Source: Paenibacillus_E violae (lineage in GTDB: Bacteria; Bacillota; Bacilli; Paenibacillales; NBRC-103111). From it: DNA of 64,000 nucleotides. The position numbers and the translations under genes are program-made. The notes under the pieces are model-generated. The model made no database searches. It saw only the letters and a program-made list of their open reading frames with translations, and had not been told where the DNA came from. Positions 15,755-25,800 of the stretch are shown in pieces; within the stretch, counting starts at the first letter, position 1; every line of letters starts with the position of its first letter. The stretch is taken from NCBI RefSeq assembly GCF_032461945.1, contig NZ_JAWCUD010000004.1, forward strand, positions 404,130 to 468,129, given 5' to 3'.

Positions 15755-17233
15755 TTATTTTTTGTTTGCCGCTTTCCAAGCATCGATCTGACTTTGTGCT
15801 TCTGCGATGATTTTATCCAGACCAGCCGCTTTGAACTTCTCGTTAGCTTGAGGAATGAATTTATCAGGATCTACGGTACCTGTCATCAATGTCGCCCAGA
15901 ATTCTTCTTTCACGTTCTGAACCGCAGCGATTTCAGCTGTTACTTTCGAAGGATCGAAGTTGAAACCAAGAAGCGGTGCAGGTACGCCGGTGTCATTAAA
16001 CTTTTTAAACTCTTCCCACTTGTTCTCAGGATCTTTTGCATCTTTGTACGTCAGTAGAACATTTCCAAGAGAGAAAGTCGGCATATCGTAGTTTTTGGAA
16101 TCCGGCAGGTTTTCCATTTTATCGTTATCGAGCTTTTTGTAGTGAACGCCCTCGATACCGGAGTCAACCATATTGCGTAGAACCGGATCTGTGTTCAGCA
16201 AGTTCAGGAACTCCATCGCTTTCTCAGGATATTTGGAATTTGCTGAGATCGCTTGCATGGAACCCATCACGGACCAGTTGTAAATCAAAGCAGGGCTTGC
16301 TTGCGTAGAAACAACAGGATAACCATAGCTCGCCGACCATAGGTTATCTGCGAAAGGTTGGTTGGTCGCTTTGTCCGCGAACCATTTGCCTGTCACTTGA
16401 ACATCGTTCAAAGAGCTAAGCGTTGCCGCTTCTGTCGGGATGTATCCCGCTTTGTAGTATTTGTTCATGGCTTGAAGCGCTTGCTTCATTTCCGGTGTAT
16501 CCAAAATGTTGACGACTTTGTAATCCGGGTTGTCGATTTTCACAGCCATCGGCATTTTTTCAATGACATAGTCATACGGAACATATGGCATGAAAGTTTT
16601 ATCCACAGCTAAACCATAAACATTCGGCTCTTTTTCTTTAATCGTTTTCAGCAATGGCTCCAAGCTTTCGATTGATTTTACGTTATCGATTTTCAAGTTG
16701 TATTTATCAAGCAGGTTTTTGTTAAAACGCCATACGTCTTGTGCCGGAAGCTCTTTATTGGCTGGAACACCGTAGTTGTGGCCATCTACTTTAGATCCGT
16801 TCAAGAATGCAGGGTCCAACGCTTTGACAATGCCTTGTCCATTTTTTTGCAGAAGTTCATCAATAGGCTTGAAAGCGCCTTTACGCGCGTTTTGCACATA
16901 GTCAAATGCCCATGAAGACGTGAACATAATGTCCATAGGTGTACCGGAAGCGGTCATGACCTGCATCTTTTGCGGATAGTCGCCCCAATCGATCATGTTC
17001 ATTTTCACCGTTACGCCAATTTTCTGAGCCGTGTATTTACTAACTTCCGTCATCACGCGGTCAACGTCTTTTTGCGGCGTTCCGATCGTGTACCAAATCA
17101 ACTCTACCGGTTTATCTGGCGTTCCCGCCCCATTCGTATCGCTAGCATCTTTGCTTCCACATGCACTAAGTACCATTGAAGCTGCAAGTGTTAGTCCAAT
17201 TGTCGCAGTCCATCGTTTTTTGATCTTGCTCAT
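15755..17233 (-). CDS. Oligosaccharide-binding lipoprotein of the mannoside ABC importer
   Basis: A 492-residue lipoprotein: signal peptide with lipobox VLSAC (Cys25), short linker, then a family 1 solute-binding fold (VELIWYTIGTPQKDVDRV at the start, YPEKAMEFLNLLNTDP in the second lobe). A C-terminal DUF3502-like extension is suggested by the end region (EIAAVQNVKEEFW...PDKFIPQANEKFKAAG). This is the LplA/YtcQ group that pairs with LplB- and YtcP-type permeases. GGGAGG is 10 nt before the ATG. The upstream region holds a two-copy direct repeat at -44 to -93 relative to the likely start of transcription. The substrate is inferred from downstream mannosidases, not visible in the sequence. Confidence 0.9.
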   Translation of the reverse strand: MSKIKKRWTATIGLTLAASMVLSACGSKDASDTNGAGTPDKPVELIWYTIGTPQKDVDRVMTEVSKYTAQKIGVTVKMNMIDWGDYPQKMQVMTASGTPMDIMFTSSWAFDYVQNARKGAFKPIDELLQKNGQGIVKALDPAFLNGSKVDGHNYGVPANKELPAQDVWRFNKNLLDKYNLKIDNVKSIESLEPLLKTIKEKEPNVYGLAVDKTFMPYVPYDYVIEKMPMAVKIDNPDYKVVNILDTPEMKQALQAMNKYYKAGYIPTEAATLSSLNDVQVTGKWFADKATNQPFADNLWSASYGYPVVSTQASPALIYNWSVMGSMQAISANSKYPEKAMEFLNLLNTDPVLRNMVDSGIEGVHYKKLDNDKMENLPDSKNYDMPTFSLGNVLLTYKDAKDPENKWEEFKKFNDTGVPAPLLGFNFDPSKVTAEIAAVQNVKEEFWATLMTGTVDPDKFIPQANEKFKAAGLDKIIAEAQSQIDAWKAANKK

Positions 17234-17262
17234 CTGTGTGTATCCTCCCTGTTCAGTGCTCT

Positions 17263-17350
17263 ATTGTATAACGCCCGAGGGGCTATATTTACAGTAACCT
17301 ATGAAAGCATTTACAAATAGACGATAAATTAAATGTAAGCATGTACAAAT
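17263..17350 (-). promoter_or_regulatory. Activated promoter of the mannoside operon with direct repeats
   Basis: On the minus strand a TATACAAT box (17263-17270) has no good -35. Upstream lie two near-identical 18-bp boxes, ATGAAAGCATTTACAAAT (17301-17318) and ATGTAAGCATGTACAAAT (17333-17350), 32 bp apart in the same orientation. This is the placement expected for a dimeric AraC-type activator, most likely the response regulator encoded just upstream. Each box also resembles a weak CcpA cre site. Confidence 0.6.
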
Positions 17351-17361
17351 CAAAGAAAAAA

Positions 17362-17403
17362 CAAAAAAAGGACTGCACTCCAGTTTACCCTAGAGCAGTC
17401 CTC
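17362..17403 (-). terminator. Terminator overlapping the 3' end of the response regulator gene
   Basis: Stem AGGACTGC / GCAGTCCT, extended by further pairs, with T7 on the minus strand (17363-17369). One arm lies over the stop codon of the regulator, separating the kinase/regulator unit from the transporter operon. Confidence 0.75.
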
Positions 17404-18910
17404 TATAATCGGTCGGGGATATTCCCACGTACTTTTTGAACTGTTTATAAAAATAACCGACTTCCCAATAGCCCACATCTTTGGCAATAACATGCACCTT
17501 CAAATGCGTTGTTTTGAGCAGTTCCTTTGCTTTCTCGATCCGGTACCGATTGATATATTCCGTAAACGACTCGTTAATTTCTTTGTGAAACAGCTGTCCT
17601 AAATAAACCGGATGAATATGGTAGTGAGCGCCTAACATTTTGAGTGAAAGCTCATCCGCGTACGATTCATGAATATATTTCAATACTTGCTGCACGATCG
17701 GACTTCGAACGTCAGAGATTAATAATCCGACTGTCATCTCGGCAACTTCCAGAATCGCCTTTTCCAATTCGTCAAGTGTCACTGAGCTCCTGATTTGTTG
17801 AAAAGCTTGATTGTATACGTCTTGTTCTTCCGTGTGACGGATCGCCTTGAGTTCCATTTTGAAATGAATGACCATCTCGAAAGCAATATCCTGAAAATGC
17901 TGCGGGGTAATTCCCGGCAGCGCCTGAATCCGCTTGAAATCACTCTGAATTTGCAGCTTTAATTGTTCCAGATCTTTGCCCACGATCAGTTTGGCATAAC
18001 AGGACCAGTCAATCATCGAGAAATCCACCTTGGGATGGCCTTCATGGAACGCTAAGTCGCTAACATCAATCAGATAAAGCTCCGGATAAACCCAGAAATA
18101 CTCCTGTGCTTTCTTCGCGCTTGCATAACTTTCTCCTGTTTGTTCAGGAAGCTGCTCAACACTTCCTACCGTGATGCGGAGTAAACGGTCGTGCAGATCG
18201 ACTTGGAATTGTCGAAGCAAATCCTTCAACGTTTTTCTGCCGCGATCTGCATCATTCATAACGGCAAGCAGTACGATATCGCCATCCATATCGTAGAAGG
18301 ACGTCAAACCGTCATGAGCCTCCACTCGTTGTGAGAGTGTCTCAAAAACCTCCGCGGCATTAGATTCGGTCCGCAATACGGAGACTACCATATACGGAGA
18401 ATCCAGGTTGAAACCCAGCAAATCCGCTCGTTCGTAGAATTCCGTCGGCGCAATCTGATGCGTCAGCCAGCGCTGCAACGTGTTATCCTTCAAAATTTGT
18501 TTGCTGTATGCTTGAACAAGTCTTGTCTCTTTCGTAGAATTCAGCTTCTCAACCGTATTGTGTAGAGTTGCTTTGAACTCTTTGATATTGATAGGTTTCA
18601 GCAAATAATTTTCAATGCCCAGCATCATGCCTTCTTTCAAATAACTAAATTCATCGAATCCGCTGAGCACGATGACTTTCAGATCCGGGTGGTGAATCCG
18701 GGCACCCCGAATTAAATCCAATCCGTTCATCACAGGCATGGAGATGTCCGTCAAGAGGATGTCCACGGTCGTTTCCTGTAAAGCCTCCAAGGCTTTTTGA
18801 CCGTTGCCCGCATGTCCAACAATCTCCAGCCCCATTTCCGCCCAGTCGATAATGTCGTACAATCCTTCTACAATAAATGGTTCATCATCCACAATGAAAA
18901 CCCTAAACAT
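17390..18910 (-). CDS. AraC-type response regulator (YesN family) of the mannoside locus
   Basis: A 506-residue regulator. The receiver domain (1-120) has the acidic pair Asp8/Asp9, phospho-acceptor Asp55 in LLTDISMP, and Lys in YLLKPINIKEF. A long middle linker domain follows. The C-terminal 100 residues form two helix-turn-helix motifs (LKMLGAHYHIHPVYLGQLFHKE and VIAKDVGYWEVGYFYKQFKKY) ending in GISPTDYR. It should be phosphorylated by the kinase at 18903-20726 and activate the adjacent importer operon, where a direct repeat is visible. GGAGG lies 6 nt before the ATG at 18910, and the start overlaps the kinase stop by 8 nt, indicating coupled translation. Confidence 0.92.
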   Translation of the reverse strand: MFRVFIVDDEPFIVEGLYDIIDWAEMGLEIVGHAGNGQKALEALQETTVDILLTDISMPVMNGLDLIRGARIHHPDLKVIVLSGFDEFSYLKEGMMLGIENYLLKPINIKEFKATLHNTVEKLNSTKETRLVQAYSKQILKDNTLQRWLTHQIAPTEFYERADLLGFNLDSPYMVVSVLRTESNAAEVFETLSQRVEAHDGLTSFYDMDGDIVLLAVMNDADRGRKTLKDLLRQFQVDLHDRLLRITVGSVEQLPEQTGESYASAKKAQEYFWVYPELYLIDVSDLAFHEGHPKVDFSMIDWSCYAKLIVGKDLEQLKLQIQSDFKRIQALPGITPQHFQDIAFEMVIHFKMELKAIRHTEEQDVYNQAFQQIRSSVTLDELEKAILEVAEMTVGLLISDVRSPIVQQVLKYIHESYADELSLKMLGAHYHIHPVYLGQLFHKEINESFTEYINRYRIEKAKELLKTTHLKVHVIAKDVGYWEVGYFYKQFKKYVGISPTDYRGLL

Positions 18911-20726
18911 CGTAATCCTCCTTCCCGCCGTCTGCAGGCAGCCATACATCTACAGTCGTTCCATGCCCTGGCGTGCTTCTCAGCTCGATGCCATATTTAC
19001 TTCCATAGAGAAGCTTTAGTCGTTGATGAATGCTCCGCAGACCAAAAGACTCATCTTCGGACTCTTCCGTTTGCAGGCGCTGCTCAATCTCTTTCAAACG
19101 TTCTGACGTTATCCCGTTACCGTTGTCAGTCACTTGAACGTGCAGGAATTCCTCCATTTGATGGACTCGAATGTGCAGCTGGTTGTCCGTACTTTCATTC
19201 CGCAATCCATGCACGATGTAGTTTTCAATAATAGGCTGCAGCGACATTTTCATGATACGAAGAGGAGCAAGCTTCCGATCCCATTCGATTGTGTACGTAA
19301 ATTTATCTTTGTAGCGAATCTGAAACAGCTCCAAATACAAGCGGCAGGCTTCCAGCTCGTCCTTCAACGTGTACACTTTCTTCTGCTGGACAAAACTGCG
19401 AAATAATGCTGATAAGCTGTAGATCATTTCGCCAACGTCATGAGCGCCTTGGGATATCGCCCGCATGCGGATCACTTCCAGAGTATTGTATAGAAAGTGA
19501 GGATTAACACGGGCTTGCAGAGCGGTTAATTCCGTATGTTTCTGCTTAATATCCGCCTTATATACGCGGTCGATATATTGGTTCAATTCATCGATCATCT
19601 CGTTAAAGCTGCGGGAAATCTGGCCCAGTTCATCCTCGCGAGCGTCCTGAATCCGCGCTGTCAAATCGCCTTGTTTGACCTTCCGGGTGAAGCGGATGAT
19701 CAGGTTCGTTCGCTTAGCGACATTCAGCACGACCAACGATGGCAGCAGGATCGCGATAGCAATACACACGGCACTAATTGAAAAAATCGTGCTCCCGATT
19801 CGCCACGAAGAAGCGGAAAGCTCCTCTTTGGGCATCAGGCCGACGACGATAAAATCTCCTTTGTTTTGCGTAAGCTTCGTCACATAATTGTTATTATTCA
19901 TCTCGCTGTGCTCATACATCGCATTCACTTGATCCATGTATGGATAAGGCTTGCCATAATACTGATCCGAGGAGTCGAACAGGACGCCGCCCTCTGATGA
20001 CAGGACGAGAATCGCCCCTTTCAGATCTTGCTGCTCATCGGATAACACTTTCCAAATGCTGTCCGAACTGAAATAGACAAGCTGTTGACCGATGTTTTTC
20101 AACGTTTGTTTATCATTTATCGGTGTGCGCACGGCATATAGATGGTTATCCCACTGATCCGCGGCTTCGCGCACCCAAATATTCGGAAGCGAGACACTTT
20201 TGCTGTCAAGCGCCATCACTTCCGGAATATAGGAGTGCGCCGCATTCGTGGATATCAGCCGCATCGGCCGATTGTGGCTCAGAACGTACAAAACCTGCTG
20301 ATCCACGCTGTACAACATCACATTGCGAATATCCTCGTCATCTTCCAAATGGTTTTTGAAATATTCCAAGCCGTCATTCCATGTGCTGTTTCCGCCTAAA
20401 TTATTCTGTTCAAGGCTATGCTGCACATATTCTTGAAAGGGGTGCTGCAGCATGAAGGATACGCCTGCGGCCAGCGAACTATCCCGATATAACCCAAATA
20501 AAATGGACTGCGCCGAGTCATATTTCTGCCCCAAATAATCATTAACGTTCATCATGGCCTTCTTTTGTATATCCAGCTCACGGTTGATCGCGGCTTGTGA
20601 CATCGAGTGATACATGAAAAAAGAAAAGGAAATAATCGTAATAATCGTAATGAGTGAAAACAGGAGCAGCAATCTCATGAATAAATTATTTCTCAAGTAG
20701 GCTAAATAAACGTTCACGAACCCCAT
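18903..20726 (-). CDS. Sensor histidine kinase (YesM family) of the mannoside locus
   Basis: A 607-residue membrane kinase. Two hydrophobic helices (about 17-39 and 290-312) bracket an extracellular dCache-like sensing domain. HAMP follows (about 313-365, RKVKQGDLTARI...DELGQISRSF). The His_kinase domain has the phospho-acceptor in NPHFLYNTLE. The ATPase part has QPIIENYIVHG and VTDNGNGI with a final GHGTTVDVWLP. It forms a two-component pair with the overlapping regulator gene. YesM-type kinases often sense sugars together with a solute-binding protein; the ligand here is unknown. A TG-A-TATAAT extended -10 lies about 33 nt upstream of the ATG. Confidence 0.92.
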   Translation of the reverse strand: MGFVNVYLAYLRNNLFMRLLLLFSLITIITIISFSFFMYHSMSQAAINRELDIQKKAMMNVNDYLGQKYDSAQSILFGLYRDSSLAAGVSFMLQHPFQEYVQHSLEQNNLGGNSTWNDGLEYFKNHLEDDEDIRNVMLYSVDQQVLYVLSHNRPMRLISTNAAHSYIPEVMALDSKSVSLPNIWVREAADQWDNHLYAVRTPINDKQTLKNIGQQLVYFSSDSIWKVLSDEQQDLKGAILVLSSEGGVLFDSSDQYYGKPYPYMDQVNAMYEHSEMNNNNYVTKLTQNKGDFIVVGLMPKEELSASSWRIGSTIFSISAVCIAIAILLPSLVVLNVAKRTNLIIRFTRKVKQGDLTARIQDAREDELGQISRSFNEMIDELNQYIDRVYKADIKQKHTELTALQARVNPHFLYNTLEVIRMRAISQGAHDVGEMIYSLSALFRSFVQQKKVYTLKDELEACRLYLELFQIRYKDKFTYTIEWDRKLAPLRIMKMSLQPIIENYIVHGLRNESTDNQLHIRVHQMEEFLHVQVTDNGNGITSERLKEIEQRLQTEESEDESFGLRSIHQRLKLLYGSKYGIELRSTPGHGTTVDVWLPADGGKEDYDV

Positions 20727-20758
20727 CTGACCATCATCTCCTGCTGTTAATCGGGTTC

Positions 20759-20767
20759 ATTATATCA
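20759..20767 (-). promoter_or_regulatory. Extended -10 promoter of the kinase/regulator pair
   Basis: The minus strand reads TGATATAAT, a consensus extended -10 (TGnTATAAT), about 33 nt before the kinase ATG. The -35 region is poor, as is usual for extended -10 promoters. Confidence 0.5.
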
Positions 20768-20785
20768 TGTCGGAAGCCGCACAGG

Positions 20786-20806
20786 AAAACCGGCGGATGA
20801 GCCGGC
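20786..20806 (-). terminator. Weak terminator after the GH127 gene
   Basis: Short GC hairpin CCGGC / GCCGG with a 6-nt loop, followed on the minus strand by TTTTCC. It is the only terminator-like structure between the arabinoside and mannoside loci, so some read-through is possible. Confidence 0.45.
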
Positions 20807-20811
20807 ACTCC

Positions 20812-22764
20812 CTACGCCTTTACCCAGACGGACATTTCGCCGCGCCCCCTGTTGGCCCACGCATAATACGGTATAAACTTCAAATTGACCTCATTCAGCT
20901 GGCAGTCAGCGCTGGCCATGTACAACTGGTCTCCCCATTCGCTGGTTGCTAACCGATAAGCAGGAACAGAAATGGTCTGAAGGCCTCCTACAACATCAGG
21001 CTCAAATTGAATCTCATAAGCAGGCTGCCGCTGCAAAAGAACTTGATGCAAGTTCGGTCCATTGTCCACCTCTTCGATGCAATACACCAGAGGTCCTCGT
21101 TGAAGCGCGACTTTGCCGATGGTTTCACGCACCTGCGGATGACCCGTCATCCGGTTGACCGGCATCGACAGATCCAGTTCTACGTGATCGCCAGGCTGCC
21201 ATTTTCTATGGATGTAGGCATAGCCATCCACACAAACATCAGGAATTGAAACGAGTTCATTTTGAACAATGAGCTTCGCTTCCCGGCACCATTTCGGTAT
21301 TCGCAGCGCTAAGGTGAACTCGGTCTCCCTCTCAACGTCAATGTGAAAGCGTACAAGCCCTTTCCAAGGAAATTGAGATTGCTGCTCAATCTTTACCGGC
21401 TGCCCTTCTATTTGCAAGGTAGCTTGATTGCCAATGTACAAGTTCGCGTAAATCGTTCTCCCCTGAATGTTATATACATAATGACCTAACGAAGCGAGCA
21501 AACGCGCAATATTCGGCGGGCAGCACGCACATCCGAACCATCCTTGCCGCTCCGCCTTCACATGGTTCACCGTGTGATTTTTACCGATGGCATCCGGCCA
21601 TACCTCTAACGGGTTCACATAGAAAAACCGTTTGCCGTCGCGCGACATCCCACTGATCACGGTATTGTAGAGCGCTCGCTCCATGACATCCGCGTACTCG
21701 CTTTTGGCCTCCATTTGCAGCATGCGCTGCGCGAAGAATATCAAGCCGATCGAGGCGCAAGTCTCCGCATAAGCGGTGTCATTAGGCAAATCATAATCCA
21801 GCGAGAACGACTCCCCGTACTCCATAGAGCCAATTGCCCCTGTTATGTACATACGTTTGCTGACAATATTCCTCCATAATCGACGGCAAGCTTCAAGCAG
21901 TTCCGCATCCCCTGTCTGCGCCGCTACATCAGCCATCCCCGTGCACATATAAACGGCACGCACCGCATGCCCCTCTGCCGTGTGCTGCTCTCGAATCGGT
22001 CTATGGGCTTGACTATAAGCACGATCATGAACAATATCTAACGCTGGAAAATGAACCTTCCCATTGCGGCGATGATACTCCATTTCATAAAAGCTCGGCT
22101 CTTTCCCTCTTTCGTCCAGAAAAAACTGACTTAATCTCAAATATCTTTCATTCTGTGTGACATTGTACAGCTTAACCAGCGCTAATTCAATTTCTTGATG
22201 CCCGTCATATCCATTCAATTGATCCGGCCCAGGCCCAAATACCTTATCGATGCAATCGGCTAGACGGCAAGCTACTTCAAGCACCTTCTCTTTCCCTGTC
22301 GAGTTGTAATAAGCAACGGCTGCTTCAATAAAATGACCCGCACAGTAAAGTTCATGACACTCAGCAAGATTCGTCCATCTATTCTCCGGTTCTTTGAGCG
22401 TAAAGTAGGTGTTTAAGTACCCATCTTTCTGCTGCGCCAGGGCAATAATATCGATAACCTCGTCTGTCAATTGTTCCAGTTCCGGGTCCTTCCTTGTCTC
22501 CAATAAGTAACTCACGGCCTCAAGCCACTTCGAAACATCGCTGTCCTGAAAAACCATGCCATAGAACTCGCCGGTCTCCAAACCAGCCGCAATCTTGAAA
22601 TTTTTCATCGCATGGCTTGGCTCCGCCCCCTCAATTCGATCATTCAACGCTTCCCACTGATAAGGAACAACAACGTCACGAACCAATCGAATATACTCGG
22701 ACCAGAAATCATCCGTAATCTGGATTTGTTTCAATGGAACAGGTCTTGCGATCGATAAAGTCAT
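20812..22764 (-). CDS. GH127 beta-L-arabinofuranosidase (DUF1680)
   Basis: A 650-residue (alpha/alpha)6-barrel protein of the DUF1680/GH127 type. Zinc-ligand and nucleophile signatures of this family are visible: Glu in TAYAETCASIGL and the Cys pair in GWFGCACCPPNIARLL, where one Cys acts as nucleophile in characterised enzymes. With no signal peptide it should remove beta-L-arabinofuranose from imported oligosaccharides in the cytoplasm. The frame extends to an ATG at 22824, but GGGGAG 7 nt before the ATG at 22764 (MTLSIARP) sets the start. It is the last gene of the locus with the secreted GH51 enzyme, 93 nt behind it across a hairpin. Confidence 0.9.
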   Translation of the reverse strand: MTLSIARPVPLKQIQITDDFWSEYIRLVRDVVVPYQWEALNDRIEGAEPSHAMKNFKIAAGLETGEFYGMVFQDSDVSKWLEAVSYLLETRKDPELEQLTDEVIDIIALAQQKDGYLNTYFTLKEPENRWTNLAECHELYCAGHFIEAAVAYYNSTGKEKVLEVACRLADCIDKVFGPGPDQLNGYDGHQEIELALVKLYNVTQNERYLRLSQFFLDERGKEPSFYEMEYHRRNGKVHFPALDIVHDRAYSQAHRPIREQHTAEGHAVRAVYMCTGMADVAAQTGDAELLEACRRLWRNIVSKRMYITGAIGSMEYGESFSLDYDLPNDTAYAETCASIGLIFFAQRMLQMEAKSEYADVMERALYNTVISGMSRDGKRFFYVNPLEVWPDAIGKNHTVNHVKAERQGWFGCACCPPNIARLLASLGHYVYNIQGRTIYANLYIGNQATLQIEGQPVKIEQQSQFPWKGLVRFHIDVERETEFTLALRIPKWCREAKLIVQNELVSIPDVCVDGYAYIHRKWQPGDHVELDLSMPVNRMTGHPQVRETIGKVALQRGPLVYCIEEVDNGPNLHQVLLQRQPAYEIQFEPDVVGGLQTISVPAYRLATSEWGDQLYMASADCQLNEVNLKFIPYYAWANRGRGEMSVWVKA

Positions 22765-22813
22765 GGAAAGGCTCCCCTTTGCTTTCATAGTATGATCCAT
22801 AGAAATCACAGCG

Positions 22814-22841
22814 AGACCCGTCATCCAAGGATGACAGGTCT
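22814..22841 (-). other. Intercistronic hairpin between GH51 and GH127 genes
   Basis: AGACCCGTCATCC / GGATGACAGGTCT forms a 13-bp stem with one mismatch and a 2-nt loop. No T-run follows on the minus strand, so it is more likely an RNA-stability or processing structure than a full terminator. Confidence 0.6.
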
Positions 22842-22857
22842 GCCTTGCTGCAATAAA

Positions 22858-25800
22858 CTATTCTTCGTTTAACCAGTCATCCAGAATCATTTTTGCCACT
22901 GCCGCCAGTACATGAATATCAATAACGCCACTATGATAGATGTCGGCTTTCTCAACCAGAGGCCAGTTGGCATCTGTAGACGTCGTTCCGTAATACTTGG
23001 CAATCAACGACAAATCATTCAGCGTAATCCTTGTTTCACCTGGTATTAATGTAATGAATGTGGTGATGTAAGTTTGTACAGCAGCTTGCAAGCTGACGAC
23101 CGCTGCATCCACTTGATTTTGCGAAGATGCGTTGTTCGCTGTTGCTTGTGCACTGTTAATCGCTGCCTGCAAGGCTGATCTCGCTGCTGCCGGATACGTA
23201 CCGATGGTCGTGCCTTCTTTTGTCGTATCCAATTTGCTTTGAGCTTGCGAAATGGCCGTGTTCAGTGCCGATGTATCCACGTTTTGCGTGTCTACGGTGA
23301 TTTCAAACGCATGAGCTGCGCCTTCTACCGCTCTGCCTACACCGTCTTTTGATATTTCAAAGTCGGAGATGTAGACGCTAGTTGTGACCGTATCGCTGAC
23401 GGCTTGCGCACGAGCGTGTACGGTTAACAGCGGACCTGACTCGCTGACTTCATTGTTGCTTCCTTCACCGGCCATAAGAATCATAATTTGGCCTTTATCT
23501 GCTTTTACACCTGTATCCAGCACTCGGAAATTAGCTTTCACAGGACTCAGCACATTGTCTGCCAAGGAAAGCGTGCCGTTGCTATTCGTTTTAGTTTCGA
23601 ATTGCACTTTGCTTGGGTCATAATTGAGCACCATATTCAATGTCGTGAAGCTGGTGCGCAGTTTATTCACCCCAATGCCCAAATCAAACGCCTGAGCACT
23701 GCCAACGGAAGAAGGCCCTGTTAATGTTGCTGCCGTGACGCCTGCTGAAACGACTGTAACATTCGCTTTAGCTTTGACAGCTGTTCCTTGAACCGCACCA
23801 TTGACAATAAATGTGCCCTCTTGCGCATACTTGGATGGATCAATTGCATCCCATGTGACATTTACGGGCGATGTTGAGGAGTCGCTATACACCGCTGTTA
23901 CAACAGTCGGTAACACTGGAGCTATTCCCGCTTCCGTCGTTACATTGATCTCGTTAATGCTTGCAATTTGCTTCCCTTGATAGATGGTCTGAACTTCTTG
24001 TGGACTCTTATCCAAATTATAGATTTGGAAATCATCCAACACTCCACCTTTTAACGGAGCGCCGTCCGAATAACCGCTAACGCCGATTAATTTGGGGTCG
24101 TTGGTTGGCGTAATACTATTCAAAGCTCCCTCAATAGCTACCTGCTGGGCTACTCCATTTTTGTAAATAGATCCTTGCTTGGTAACCGAATTAAACGTAA
24201 ACGCGACATGCGTCCATTCATTTAATGGGAAGAAGGCATTTGGTGTTTGAGCAACCTTGAACAGGTTCGTACCGTCAATCATCATAATAATTGCGCCATT
24301 GAGTGTGATGAAGAAACCCTGTCCCGCATAATTGCCATTCGGCTTGAACCAAGCGACAACTTGCTCGCCGCTAATGCTGGCTGTACGCTTAAACCAGAAG
24401 GAAACGGTAATATCCGCCGGTTGCAAATCTTGGCTGGTCCCAGCGTCAATTTTGCCGCCGTTCAAGTTCAATCCTGCGCCGTCATGGCCTCCTGCTACCC
24501 ATGCAGCTGATCCTCCCGCAGTTGTCTTCAGTGTGCCGGTATTCCCTTTATTTGACGAATCGGTAAGCGTCGTTCCACTGCCCTCGTCAAATTTGTACCA
24601 GAGCATTAAGTCTGTTCCTGCCGCAGGACCCGGTGTTACAGTCACATTCGCTACGGCTTTTATTGTCGTGCCCGCAACCGTTCCTTCCACGGTGAACGTT
24701 CCCGCTTGCGCATATTTCGCTGCATCCGGCTGTTCCCATGTGACGCCAACATAATCACTGCTCTGATCCGAATAGTTACCCTTCACAGTGGTTGGTAAGA
24801 AAGGTGCTACGCCCGCTCGAGTAGAGACAGCAACCGGATCAATGCTTGTTAACGACGGTGTTCCAATGACTGTGACGATCGCCATCGCCTTCTCAGATGT
24901 ACTTGGGACTACGCCATTCACGATAAAGACATTGCCTATTGTAGAGAACTTCGAAACATCGACTGGATCCCAAGTAACCCCTACTTTCGTCATCGTGCCA
25001 TTTTTAAGTATCGCTGTTACAGTCGTTGGTAATTTCGGTGCTTTGTTAACAACAGCATCCACGGTGATACAAGGAATACTAAGGATGTCCAACGGATTCT
25101 CGCCTGTCGTGTGCAAACGCAAAACCGTCACCGAATATTTAGGCAAGCTATAGTCGAATAGTGGACTTACGGCAGAGATAGCCTGTGTTTGCGGAGCAAC
25201 TTTTGTTGGATTCACTAACGAATTCTCGTCGGTCAAAGCGTTAGCGGCAAGTACCGTTGCCGTTCCTTCCAGGGACAGGTTGGCTGCGTTGATCCCATCC
25301 AGATGGATGCGGGTGTTTTGCGCAGCACTAGAGTTGTTGACTAGTTTCACAACAATATCACCCGTTGAAAGGTCCTTACTGACTGCCGAGTATACACCTG
25401 CTAAGGCGCTAGCGTTAGGTTTGGATAGGGTGCTAGGCAGAACATAAGAGCTTTTGCTCGTATTGCTGCTAAATAACTTCTGAACCTGGTAGGACGTCGT
25501 CCCATAGACTTGTGAGTTATTAAAGAAAATGAGATCAGGCCACCACTGCGTATAGGTATTTCCGCCTGCGCTTCCGAGCTTGGCAAAGGTTGGCGCATAC
25601 GAGGCAAACTTCACAATATCCCCATTACGCTCTAAACCGGTCATATAGGCTGCTTCGGCAAGTGCGCCTTTCATCGAGTTGCCTGTATTGCCATCGCCAT
25701 TGTTGGCGGAGCCAGCATCATTTTTAACCGCATATTCGCCGACAAATACCTGCTTGGAATTACGGTCGTAACTATCGTACCTGTTCGTATTGTTCAGCAT

